This document shows positions 1 to 5,354 of a stretch of 19,654 nt of DNA, piece by piece (positions within the stretch are counted from its first letter, which is position 1; each line of letters starts with the position of its first letter). The notes under the pieces are model-generated. The model did not search any database. It was not told the DNA's origin and saw nothing but the letters and a program-made list of their open reading frames with translations. The stretch spans positions 1-19,654 of the forward strand of contig JAHISE010000161.1 of assembly GCA_018818235.1 (NCBI GenBank). Reading direction: 5' to 3'. Origin of the DNA: Patescibacteria group bacterium (GTDB lineage Bacteria > Patescibacteriota > Gracilibacteria > Peribacterales > Peribacteraceae). The position numbers and the translations under genes are program-made.

Positions 1-158
1 GCCAGCCGTCGCAGCGGCTATGGCCGGCAAGCGGGTCGTTTTGGAGGGAGGGCGGCGGTCGGGCGCGCGAATTTTTGCGACCGCCGCCCCGTCGGGCTAC
101 AATTCCGCCTGCCGACCGTAGCTTTAGCGAAGGTCGGTTCGTATTTTGTTCAGCAACG
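1..158. other. GC-rich non-coding leader with two hairpins
   Basis: This stretch is much more GC-rich than the rest of the window. It holds a perfect 12-bp inverted repeat, GGGCGGCGGTCG at 50-61 with its complement at 78-89 (16-nt loop, no T tract after it), and a 6-bp repeat CCGACC/GGTCGG at 112-117 and 132-137. The open frame that runs through it in phase with the recombinase looks like chance: it is Arg/Pro-rich and lies upstream of the recombinase family's usual first residues. No gene is supported here. The segment may be the end of an older element or a repeat unit. Confidence 0.55.
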
Positions 159-233
159 TCAGCCAATCGGAACATTTTGGTCGCTGGCGCAGAACACGCC
201 AGCCTTTTTTCGCTTCCCATCGCACCGTTTTGT
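159..233 (-). repeat. Left arm of 75-bp inverted repeat
   Basis: Read on the minus strand this arm matches 1660-1734 at 68/75 positions. Its outer 37 bases, ending in GATTGGCTGA, are identical to the other arm. An internal GC-rich hairpin (GCTGGCG/CGCCAGC) is conserved. The right arm is coding sequence for the recombinase C-terminus; this copy is non-coding and lies upstream of the gene. Confidence 0.9.
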
Positions 234-239
234 TTTGTC

Positions 240-255
240 GTATGCCGCGGCATAC
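240..255. promoter_or_regulatory. 16-bp perfect palindrome upstream of recombinase
   Basis: GTATGCCGCGGCATAC is a perfect 16-bp palindrome, 42 bases before the likely ATG of the recombinase. Position and symmetry suit an operator for a dimeric repressor or a recombinase-binding site. No matching second copy was seen. Confidence 0.4.
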
Positions 256-296
256 ACCGCACACACATTTTTTCGATTTTTTCCATGTACGTTCAT

Positions 297-1742
297 ATGA
301 AGTACTTCATCTACACACGTAAATCGTCGGAGTCTGAGGATCGGCAGATCCTATCAATAGAGGCACAGTTACGCGAACTGCGCGACCTTGCAGAAAAAGA
401 GCAGCTGGAAATCGCGGCTTCCTTCGAGGAAGCCAAAACCGCAAAAGAACCGGGGCGAATCGTTTTCGCCGAAATGTTGGCAGCCGTCGAACGAGGAGAG
501 GCACAGGGCATCTTGTCTTGGCATCCTGACCGTCTTGCGCGTAATTCCGTAGACGGAGGACGCATTATTCACCTATTGGATACGGGAGCACTCAAGAGCC
601 TGAAATTCAGCAGCTTCTGGTTCGAGAGTACGCCACAGGGAAAGTTTATGCTCAATATCGCTTTTGGACAGAGTAAGTACTACGTTGATAATTTGAGCGA
701 GAACGTGAAGCGCGGCATACGCCAGAAGCTACGGTGCGGAGAGTGGCCCGCACTTGCGCCTGTCGGGTACATAAACAACCTCAAGACGAAACTAATTGAA
801 GTTGATAGCGAACGCGCATCACTTATCCGCAAAGCTTTTAAACTGTTTGCATCCGGTGATCATTCGCTTCGCACACTGGCAAAAGCACTGAAAGAAATTG
901 GACTACGTAGTCACAAAGAGAATGTGCTCTCCATTTCCAGTGTGCATCGAATGCTCCAAAATCCTGTTTACTACGGAATGATTACGCGCAAAGGTGAACT
1001 CTACGAGGGTACGCATGAGCCGATCATCAGCAAAAACCTGTTCGACGAAGTACAAATGGTGATAGCAGGCAGAGCCAGAAAGAAAAGAAAACGAAAGCAC
1101 GAGTACCTTTTCTCGGGATGCATGACCTGCGGATGCTGCGCCTGCGCAATTACCGCCGAACGGCAGAAAGGATATATTTACTATCGCTGTACTAAGAAGA
1201 AGGGCAAATGTGACGAGAAGTATTTGCGTGAGGAGACACTACTTGAGCAGGTGCGCGATATAGTCGAACAGGTAACGTTGCCAGATGATTGGGCGGAGAA
1301 CATGCTTATAGAACTTGATAGAGAAAAGAAACTATCAACCTCTGATCATTGGTCAACTGTGCGCTCTCTTGAAAGTGAAAAAGTAATAATTGAAGCAAAG
1401 CTCGATACACTGCTCGATCTTCACCTTGAAGCTGGCATAGATCGTACTGCATACGTACAGAAGAAAAATGCACTGCTCAATCGCAAGCACGACATCGAGC
1501 AGAAAATTACCAAGAGCGCACACAAAGGAGATGATCGTCTCGAACCAATACGAGAACTCATAATATCCAGTCAGGATGCCAAAAAGTACCTATCGGATTC
1601 ACATAAACAGGAATTGCCAACATTTCTCAAAAAGATCGGCTCGAACTGGATTCTACAAGACAAAACGGTGCGGTACGAAGCACGAAAAGGCTGGCGCGTT
1701 CTGCGCCAGCGACCAAAATGTTCCGATTGGCTGAGCATGTGA
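297..1742 (+). CDS. Large serine recombinase (site-specific integrase), first copy
   Basis: This 481-aa protein should cut and rejoin DNA through a phosphoserine intermediate. The N-terminal resolvase domain starts with YTRKSSE, giving catalytic Ser10 and Arg8, and has the DRLAR motif near residue 80. A recombinase domain follows (about 130-250), then a zinc ribbon with Cys pairs near 276-285 (CMTCGCCAC) and 299-306 (CTKKKGKC), then a charged coiled-coil (about 350-430). The ATG at 297 is chosen because the family begins at MKYFIYTR; ATG 285 is also in frame, and extension to 75 reads through GC-rich hairpins. No Shine-Dalgarno is visible. The last 25 codons lie in the right arm of the inverted repeat and end DWLSM, parallel to the DWLG end of the second recombinase at the tRNA. 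Family assignment is secure; its target site is not known. Confidence 0.9.
   Translation: MKYFIYTRKSSESEDRQILSIEAQLRELRDLAEKEQLEIAASFEEAKTAKEPGRIVFAEMLAAVERGEAQGILSWHPDRLARNSVDGGRIIHLLDTGALKSLKFSSFWFESTPQGKFMLNIAFGQSKYYVDNLSENVKRGIRQKLRCGEWPALAPVGYINNLKTKLIEVDSERASLIRKAFKLFASGDHSLRTLAKALKEIGLRSHKENVLSISSVHRMLQNPVYYGMITRKGELYEGTHEPIISKNLFDEVQMVIAGRARKKRKRKHEYLFSGCMTCGCCACAITAERQKGYIYYRCTKKKGKCDEKYLREETLLEQVRDIVEQVTLPDDWAENMLIELDREKKLSTSDHWSTVRSLESEKVIIEAKLDTLLDLHLEAGIDRTAYVQKKNALLNRKHDIEQKITKSAHKGDDRLEPIRELIISSQDAKKYLSDSHKQELPTFLKKIGSNWILQDKTVRYEARKGWRVLRQRPKCSDWLSM
1660..1734 (+). repeat. Right arm of 75-bp inverted repeat, inside recombinase 3' end
   Basis: Complement of 159-233 (68/75). 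It encodes the last residues of the recombinase and contains a perfect 8-bp hairpin GCTGGCGC/GCGCCAGC. Homology to the other arm stops one base after the core ATTGGCTG (1726-1733). Confidence 0.9.
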
Positions 1743-1767
1743 CATCCGGAACCAAATTGTAGCAGTT

Positions 1768-1787
1768 CTTTGGGGGTCTTTGGGGGT
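1768..1787. repeat. 10-bp tandem duplication
   Basis: CTTTGGGGGT occurs twice head to tail. It lies in the 188-bp gap between the recombinase and the phosphatase gene. Function unknown. Confidence 0.8.
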
Positions 1788-1805
1788 CCTTTCATAAGGA
1801 GGTCT

Positions 1806-1818
1806 AGGGCAAGTGGGT
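1806..1818 (+). repeat. Truncated copy of the dispersed left-flank repeat
   Basis: AGGGCAAGTGGGT is identical to the first 13 bases of the repeat at 11127-11165 and close to 5156-5194. The match stops here and no core follows. A 13-base match in this much sequence is unlikely by chance, so I read it as a remnant. Confidence 0.5.
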
Positions 1819-1837
1819 TGGGGTCATTTAGAGGAAA

Positions 1838-1855
1838 AATGAGACAAATGAGACA
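1838..1855. repeat. 9-bp tandem duplication
   Basis: AAATGAGAC occurs twice head to tail about 65 bases upstream of the phosphatase promoter. It could be a regulator-binding site; nothing further is visible. Confidence 0.7.
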
Positions 1856-1918
1856 GTCCATAAAAAGGCGTCTCAAGGGTGTTTTGTTCAAATTATTTGC
1901 TCAAAATATAGCGTGTAT

Positions 1919-1924
1919 TACAAT
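1919..1924 (+). promoter_or_regulatory. -10 box of a probable leaderless promoter
   Basis: TACAAT followed by exactly six bases and the phosphatase ATG (1931). A weak -35 (TTG... near 1897) lies about 16 bp upstream. Transcription would begin at or within a base of the start codon. Confidence 0.5.
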
Positions 1925-1930
1925 AGGTTT

Positions 1931-2527
1931 ATGAAAAATCAGCACACAATCTATCTCCTCAGACATTGCGAAGTTGAAGAACAATATGATGGAGTTTTCC
2001 GCGGAGGGAAATTGGATTGTGGTCTATCGGAGAAAGGTAAAACGGATTCACGACAACACGTGGACTTTCTTGTGAATAACGGTGTCGAATTGGTGATTAC
2101 CAGCGGCATGCAGCGTACTGATTACATCGGTAATAAGTTATCAGAGAAGAGGGTCGCTCATACGATACAGCCACTCTTTGCAGAAATTGATTTCGGGTTT
2201 TGGGATGGAAGAACCGAAGAAGAAGTGCAACAACAATTCCCAAAGGAATACCGAGAGTATCGACTGTGTTGGCAGGAAAAGCGTGGGGAAGATATTGTGA
2301 TTCCGAGTGGCGAAACTATGAGAGAAGTACTTGAGCGAGTAGGCAAAGGATGGGGGCAAACAAAACCTGAATTAGCACCTGTATCTGCGATAGTTCTCCA
2401 TAGTGTTAGTATGACTTGCCTTCTTTCATACATACTAAATAAACCCATAAAAGAAGTGCCATATACGGAGTTGGGAGGCATGCACGAAATCGCCTTGGTG
2501 AAGAATCGAGTTTCCCTACTATTGTAA
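1931..2527 (+). CDS. Histidine phosphatase family protein
   Basis: 198-aa member of the phosphoglycerate-mutase-like histidine phosphatase superfamily, which removes phosphate through a phospho-histidine. The N-terminal motif is LLRHCE (His12, Arg11), where Cys13 replaces the usual Gly of RHG. The acid-containing segment FAEIDFGFWDG and the second catalytic His (VLHSVS, about 157) are present, so the protein is probably active. Start ATG 1931 places the RHC motif at the usual distance; the longer frame from 1913 would run through the promoter. Candidate substrates include alpha-ribazole phosphate and small phosphometabolites, but the sequence does not choose. It is transcribed alone, between the recombinase unit and the 42-aa gene. 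Confidence 0.85.
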   Translation: MKNQHTIYLLRHCEVEEQYDGVFRGGKLDCGLSEKGKTDSRQHVDFLVNNGVELVITSGMQRTDYIGNKLSEKRVAHTIQPLFAEIDFGFWDGRTEEEVQQQFPKEYREYRLCWQEKRGEDIVIPSGETMREVLERVGKGWGQTKPELAPVSAIVLHSVSMTCLLSYILNKPIKEVPYTELGGMHEIALVKNRVSLLL

Positions 2528-2590
2528 TCCATTTTGAATACCGTTCTACGGCAATATGGAACAGAATTTCCCGCATGTGGAAGGTAATAA

Positions 2591-2608
2591 TTTCAATTAT
2601 CATTGAAA
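2591..2608. terminator. Weak hairpin after the phosphatase gene
   Basis: TTTCAAT and ATTGAAA form a 7-bp AT-rich stem with a 4-base loop, 64 bases after the stop codon. It is followed by ATAAAA rather than a T tract, so termination is only possible. Confidence 0.3.
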
Positions 2609-2627
2609 TAAAAGTCCAGAGCCAGTC

Positions 2628-2658
2628 TTGACGCAGTATCAGTTTATATTCATATTAT
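2628..2658 (+). promoter_or_regulatory. Candidate promoter of the 42-aa gene
   Basis: TTGACG (2628-2633) and TATTAT (2653-2658) are spaced 19 bp, slightly long for a sigma-70 promoter. A perfect 8-bp hairpin CCTTCAGG/CCTGAAGG (2663-2683) would sit at the very 5' end of the transcript, an arrangement known to stabilise mRNAs. The leader would be about 60 nt. Confidence 0.4.
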
Positions 2659-2705
2659 ACGACCTTCAGGACTTCCCTGAAGGATTACATTACCCTAACG
2701 CTCAT

Positions 2706-2717
2706 GAAAGGAGGTGA
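2706..2717 (+). promoter_or_regulatory. Full-length Shine-Dalgarno sequence
   Basis: AAAGGAGGTGAT complements the whole canonical anti-Shine-Dalgarno tail of 16S rRNA, and its core GGAGG ends 9 bases before a GTG. It decides the start at 2724. No other gene in the window has anything comparable. Confidence 0.85.
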
Positions 2718-2723
2718 TGCCAC

Positions 2724-2852
2724 GTGAGTAAGAAGGGTTCCCATGGTGACGGCCAGCATGGCAAAGGCACCAAGGGCATGAAACGTCCGTTCGACGAAGT
2801 CTTCGCGACTAAGAATGCCACAGCCAAGGCCAAGAAGCGCGAAAGTAAGTAG
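2724..2852 (+). CDS. Small basic protein of unknown function, 42 aa
   Basis: I do not recognise this protein. It is 42 residues long and rich in Lys, Gly and His, starting MSKKGSHGDGQHGKG and ending in a Lys/Ala/Arg tail (KAKKRESK). There is no membrane segment and no Cys. Codon choice is GC-rich and GC-ended, unlike the AT-rich neighbours. It has its own apparent promoter, the strongest ribosome-binding site in the window, and a strong terminator, so it is a separate and probably highly expressed gene. The tail suggests contact with nucleic acid, for example a ribosome- or DNA-associated peptide, but that is inference. A 7-codon frame (ATG 2704) overlaps the GTG start and may only be chance. 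Confidence 0.7.
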   Translation: MSKKGSHGDGQHGKGTKGMKRPFDEVFATKNATAKAKKRESK

Positions 2853-2875
2853 CGCGCGGCACGGCTAGCCGTCCC

Positions 2876-2914
2876 GCCCTCCCGCATCATCTGATGCGGT
2901 AGGGCACTTTTTTT
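2876..2914 (+). terminator. Intrinsic terminator of the 42-aa gene
   Basis: GCCCT and AGGGC enclose an 8-bp stem CCGCATCA/TGATGCGG (2882-2899) with one internal mismatch. Seven T follow at 2908-2914. A classic Rho-independent terminator. Confidence 0.85.
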
Positions 2915-2916
2915 GT

Positions 2917-2922
2917 TATCAT
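2917..2922 (+). promoter_or_regulatory. -10 box of a probable leaderless promoter
   Basis: TATCAT, six bases, then the ATG of the CHAT-like gene (2929). It directly abuts the preceding terminator. No clear -35 is visible. Confidence 0.45.
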
Positions 2923-2928
2923 GCGATT

Positions 2929-3471
2929 ATGAAGGATTTGTCTATTATTTGTGCCAGCGAGAACTCAACATTTGAAACCGTTGCAGTAAGAGGAGCCAGT
3001 GAGTATCTCGGCTATCTAACAACCGTACATTGGCTCGGCAGCACTGATCAATTCAAAGATTTACTGGCTGGCAAACAGCCGATTTCGGATCTTGTTTTAC
3101 TGTCAAGTCACGGTTGTGAAAAGGGCTTTCATGGTACGGATAATGCAGTGATTCCTATAAATGATCTGAAGATAAAACTGTCCGGAAAAACAGTTCTGTC
3201 TCTGGGGTGTGCGACTGGTATGGAAAATTTTGCACGAGCCTTTATTGCAGGAGGAGTAGAAAATTACATTGCTCCTGAATCCTATCCTGAGGGGAATAGT
3301 TCATTGGTTTTTGCTCTTACATTTCTCTGGAAGATTCTTGAAAAAAAGAATGTAACTCAAGCATGGGAAAAAGCATCTACTCTCCTTACGGAGAAAGATG
3401 ATCGCTTTCACCTTTATCAAAAGAAACCGAATGGAATGTTGGTAGACGGCAATCGGGAAATTCAGTTGTAG
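2929..3471 (+). CDS. Small CHAT/caspase-like protein with His-Cys dyad
   Basis: 180-aa soluble protein. A beta strand ending LLSSHG (His61-Gly62) and a second ending LSLGCATG (Cys94) stand where CHAT-domain and caspase-fold proteases carry their catalytic His and Cys. After the Cys comes AFIAGGVENYIAPESYPEG, parallel to the all.aGa..vi segment of CHAT domains. No other domain fits in this length, so a fused substrate-recognition module is absent. The gene has its own promoter and overlaps the 3' end of the opposite-strand amidoligase gene by 86 bp. CHAT proteins often act in regulated proteolysis or defence, but no partner target is evident here. It could also be a non-proteolytic relative; the fold call is by eye. 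Confidence 0.55.
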   Translation: MKDLSIICASENSTFETVAVRGASEYLGYLTTVHWLGSTDQFKDLLAGKQPISDLVLLSSHGCEKGFHGTDNAVIPINDLKIKLSGKTVLSLGCATGMENFARAFIAGGVENYIAPESYPEGNSSLVFALTFLWKILEKKNVTQAWEKASTLLTEKDDRFHLYQKKPNGMLVDGNREIQL

Positions 3472-4687
3472 TAGCTCTCAGCCACTTCTCCGTAACAACA
3501 ATATTATCAAGCCAGGGAATCAAGGGGTGGGAATCATTGTTTTGGTCATCTAAAAACTCTTGGGAAGCCCGGACAAGTTTATCCCGTTCTAGTACTCCCA
3601 TTTCACAGAGAATGCATGTGGACGAAAGCAACAAAGGCAATTCCCGAACTAAGCGACGATTCACTGGAGACCAATAAATCTCTTTTTCCTGTGCTCCAAT
3701 TACTTCTGCAGGAACAGTATCACGAAAGGCTTCTCTCTGGAGATATTTTCTGCACCCATAGTGTGAAACGTTTGTGTCATCAATCCGAAATTTGTATTCA
3801 GGTGGTACCGAGAGACCAAATTCCACAATGCGGCGATCAAGATATGGCAGTCTCATCTCTACATCTATTGGCACTCCCTGCCAAACGTGATTGGGAGGAA
3901 ACATGAGTTCATGTTCAAGGGTTTGCGACCAACAAGATAGATTCCTTTCTTGCATCAATTCCTCACGTTGATTACGCATTGTTTCTCTGAGTTTTAATGT
4001 AAATGCAGGTGTGAACAAATCGGGAATCTCCTCTTCCATGAGGGATTCATAATGCGCATTCAAATAGGCAAGTCTTCCGGCTTTTCCTAGTAGAAGAGAT
4101 GGGGAAGTGCTGTTAAGAATGTATCGCAATGCCTTTCGACATCCGCTGCGTTGCTTTAGCACAGCAAAGGTTCTATATAACTCTTGTATGTTGCCTCGTT
4201 TAAGAAGCGAATCCCAAATCATATCCGATCCCTCCAAAAACCAATCCGCTCCCTCTCCACTCAGAAGTGTTCGAGCGTCTTCTTTCGCGGCCAGTTGCGC
4301 AAGTGTAACAAAAGTTGCAGGCAAATTTTGTCGGGAAGGAAATGCAGTCGTGCGATATGCATCGAGGTCCGTTCCTTCCAGAAATCCAACATGTTCATCA
4401 CAATTAATCATCTTGCCTCTTACATTTGGATATCGTTCCGGAATTGCATGAGCCCTTGTTCTTTCCTCAACACTCTGTGTTCCAAAAACAGCAGTATAGG
4501 CGTTTATCGCTTTCTGCCGTGTTGCCAACATATTGGCTGCTATACTTACGGTGCAACCTGAATCTATTCCTCCTGAAAGTTCGGCAGCCAGATTGTACGG
4601 CATATCCATGTGCTCACTCATTACTCGCAGGAACAGTGCACGAAATTCCATCGCACAGTCCTTCGAAGAACTCCAATCATGCCGCAA
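3386..4687 (-). CDS. Asparagine-synthetase-like ATP amidoligase, no glutaminase domain
   Basis: The 433-aa frame holds an asparagine synthase C-terminal domain: a PP-loop SGGIDS (residues 38-43) that binds ATP, and a second conserved segment LLSGEGADWFLEGSD (about 140-155). The family adenylates a carboxylate and forms an amide. The N-terminal Ntn glutaminase domain of AsnB is missing, so ammonia or an amine would come from elsewhere; lasso-peptide cyclases and beta-lactam synthetases show how such domains are used in natural-product chemistry. The longest frame begins at TTG (4685-4687) and overlaps the upstream 115-aa gene by 11 bases; ATG at 4651 is the first in-frame ATG. Its last 28 codons are antisense to the CHAT-like gene. 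The substrate is unknown. Confidence 0.75.
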   Translation of the reverse strand: MRHDWSSSKDCAMEFRALFLRVMSEHMDMPYNLAAELSGGIDSGCTVSIAANMLATRQKAINAYTAVFGTQSVEERTRAHAIPERYPNVRGKMINCDEHVGFLEGTDLDAYRTTAFPSRQNLPATFVTLAQLAAKEDARTLLSGEGADWFLEGSDMIWDSLLKRGNIQELYRTFAVLKQRSGCRKALRYILNSTSPSLLLGKAGRLAYLNAHYESLMEEEIPDLFTPAFTLKLRETMRNQREELMQERNLSCWSQTLEHELMFPPNHVWQGVPIDVEMRLPYLDRRIVEFGLSVPPEYKFRIDDTNVSHYGCRKYLQREAFRDTVPAEVIGAQEKEIYWSPVNRRLVRELPLLLSSTCILCEMGVLERDKLVRASQEFLDDQNNDSHPLIPWLDNIVVTEKWLRATTTEFPDCRLPTFHSVSFDKGESDHLSP

Positions 4688-5021
4688 TCTGGATGGTGGA
4701 TCCCAATTTCTGTCCCGAATGTCTCATTAAATACATGCGTTTCAGAGCATGCTTTGCGGAAGATGGTGCAAATTGAAAGCGTGTCAGGTCTCGCTGCAGT
4801 CTTCTGATTACTTCCGGACCCGTACTTTCACCACCTAGAATTCCAACCAGAATACCAGTCAAATGTCTCAGGGTTATTTCCATCTGGAAAATAATGTCCG
4901 TCGAGCTTTTCTTCGTTTGTGCATCCATCAATCTGACAATGGATTGCTGCAATTCCGCAATGCTTTGATCAAGGTTTTCCTTGTCATCAACATGTTCGCT
5001 ACTTTCAAATAATTCAATCAT
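4677..5021 (-). CDS. Helical 114-aa protein coupled to the amidoligase
   Basis: Not recognised. The protein has no membrane segment or Cys and is predicted mostly helical, with an acidic N-terminal half (FESSEHVDDKENLDQSIAEL) and a basic C-terminal half ending near KHALKRMYLMRH. ATG 5019-5021 is preferred; a TTG lies one codon upstream. Its stop overlaps the start of the amidoligase by 11 bases, so the two are likely translated together and may form a complex, for example as a substrate-binding partner replacing the missing N-terminal domain. I considered a frameshifted N-terminus of the amidoligase, but it has no Ntn-glutaminase features. Confidence 0.6.
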   Translation of the reverse strand: MIELFESSEHVDDKENLDQSIAELQQSIVRLMDAQTKKSSTDIIFQMEITLRHLTGILVGILGGESTGPEVIRRLQRDLTRFQFAPSSAKHALKRMYLMRHSGQKLGSTIQIAA

Positions 5022-5155
5022 CAAGAAGCCAGAAAGTTGCTTAGACTACATCTTTTGTTGTGTTTGAGCGAGCAATTTCTCTGTGTGGTATCCAAAGCAC
5101 TGCTTATTGGCAGTGCCTAGACTATTCAGATTTCAATGCTGTTTGCGATTTTCTG

Positions 5156-5194
5156 AGGGCACGTGGATCGCTTTACACGCGCACCTATTGGCTG
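5156..5194 (+). repeat. Dispersed repeat L (left flank plus core), copy 1
   Basis: 39 bases ending in CACCTATTGGCTG. It matches 11127-11165 at 33 of 39 positions without gaps. It carries the core ATTGGCTG (5187-5194) and is followed directly by repeat R. Confidence 0.8.
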
Positions 5195-5284
5195 CTCTTT
5201 AGCCATTCGAACTGCCGAGCGACTGACATTTTTGCCTCTCCTGCCCGAACAACCAAAAACACCACTACGTCTTCTGATTTGAAC
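5190..5284 (+). repeat. Dispersed repeat R (core plus right flank), copy 1
   Basis: 95 bases beginning GGCTG that match 10979-11073 at 74 of 95 positions with no gaps. In this copy R follows L; at the other end of the operon R and L are separated. On the minus strand both copies keep a readable SKSEDV...LVV-like peptide, so R may derive from a decayed gene end. Confidence 0.8.
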
Positions 5285-5287
5285 AAC

Positions 5288-5311
5288 AATCGGTTAGTAA
5301 ATCGGTTAGTA
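5288..5311. repeat. 12-bp tandem repeat upstream of the operon promoter
   Basis: AATCGGTTAGTA is repeated exactly twice, and a shortened third unit AATAGTA follows at 5312-5318. It ends just before the -35 box at 5320, a position suited to binding an activator or repressor. Confidence 0.7.
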
Positions 5312-5319
5312 AATAGTAA

Positions 5320-5348
5320 TTGACAATACATCAATAATAGTTAATTAT
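5320..5348 (+). promoter_or_regulatory. Promoter of the biosynthetic operon, probably leaderless
   Basis: A consensus -35 TTGACA (5320-5325), a 17-bp spacer and AATTAT (5343-5348) are followed by six bases and ATG 5355. This is the clearest promoter in the window. Transcription would start at the first codon, as no Shine-Dalgarno is present. Confidence 0.6.
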
Positions 5349-5354
5349 GAATAT

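Larger units (their letters stand above)
159..1734. mobile_element. Recombinase unit bounded by a 75-bp inverted repeat
   Basis: The recombinase gene lies between two arms in opposite orientation, 159-233 and 1660-1734, which match at 68 of 75 positions without gaps. The outer end of homology in both arms falls at the sequence ATTGGCTGA, the same core seen at other junctions in this window. Inverted sites for a site-specific recombinase permit inversion of the DNA between them, so the unit may be invertible. Other readings are a composite of two insertions in opposite orientation, or a mis-assembly; the seven mismatches argue against a simple fold-back read. No empty site is visible. Confidence 0.45.
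5025..5354. other. Long divergent intergenic region with dispersed repeats
   Basis: This 330-base gap separates the divergent amidoligase pair from the biosynthetic operon. It holds the intact left-flank/core/right-flank site (5156-5284), a 12-bp tandem repeat and the operon promoter. The 87-aa open frame across it (5060-5323) is not supported as a gene: the diverged copy at 10979-11184 does not keep that frame. Confidence 0.7.

Noticed and set aside
75..296. N-terminal extension of the first recombinase frame
   Set aside because: It crosses the inverted-repeat arm and the 16-bp palindrome, has no family similarity, and the catalytic domain normally begins at MKYFIYTR.
159..1734. Inverted repeat as a pure assembly fold-back artefact
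   Set aside because: A fold-back read would give identical arms; seven clustered differences and an end at the shared core argue for real, diverged sites, though an artefact is not fully excluded.
3616..4776. Several plus-strand frames opposite the amidoligase
   Set aside because: They overlap a frame with clear PP-loop motifs and have unlikely compositions.
5060..5323. 87-aa open frame in the divergent intergenic region
   Set aside because: It lies over repeats L and R; the diverged copy near 11 kb is rearranged and does not preserve the frame.
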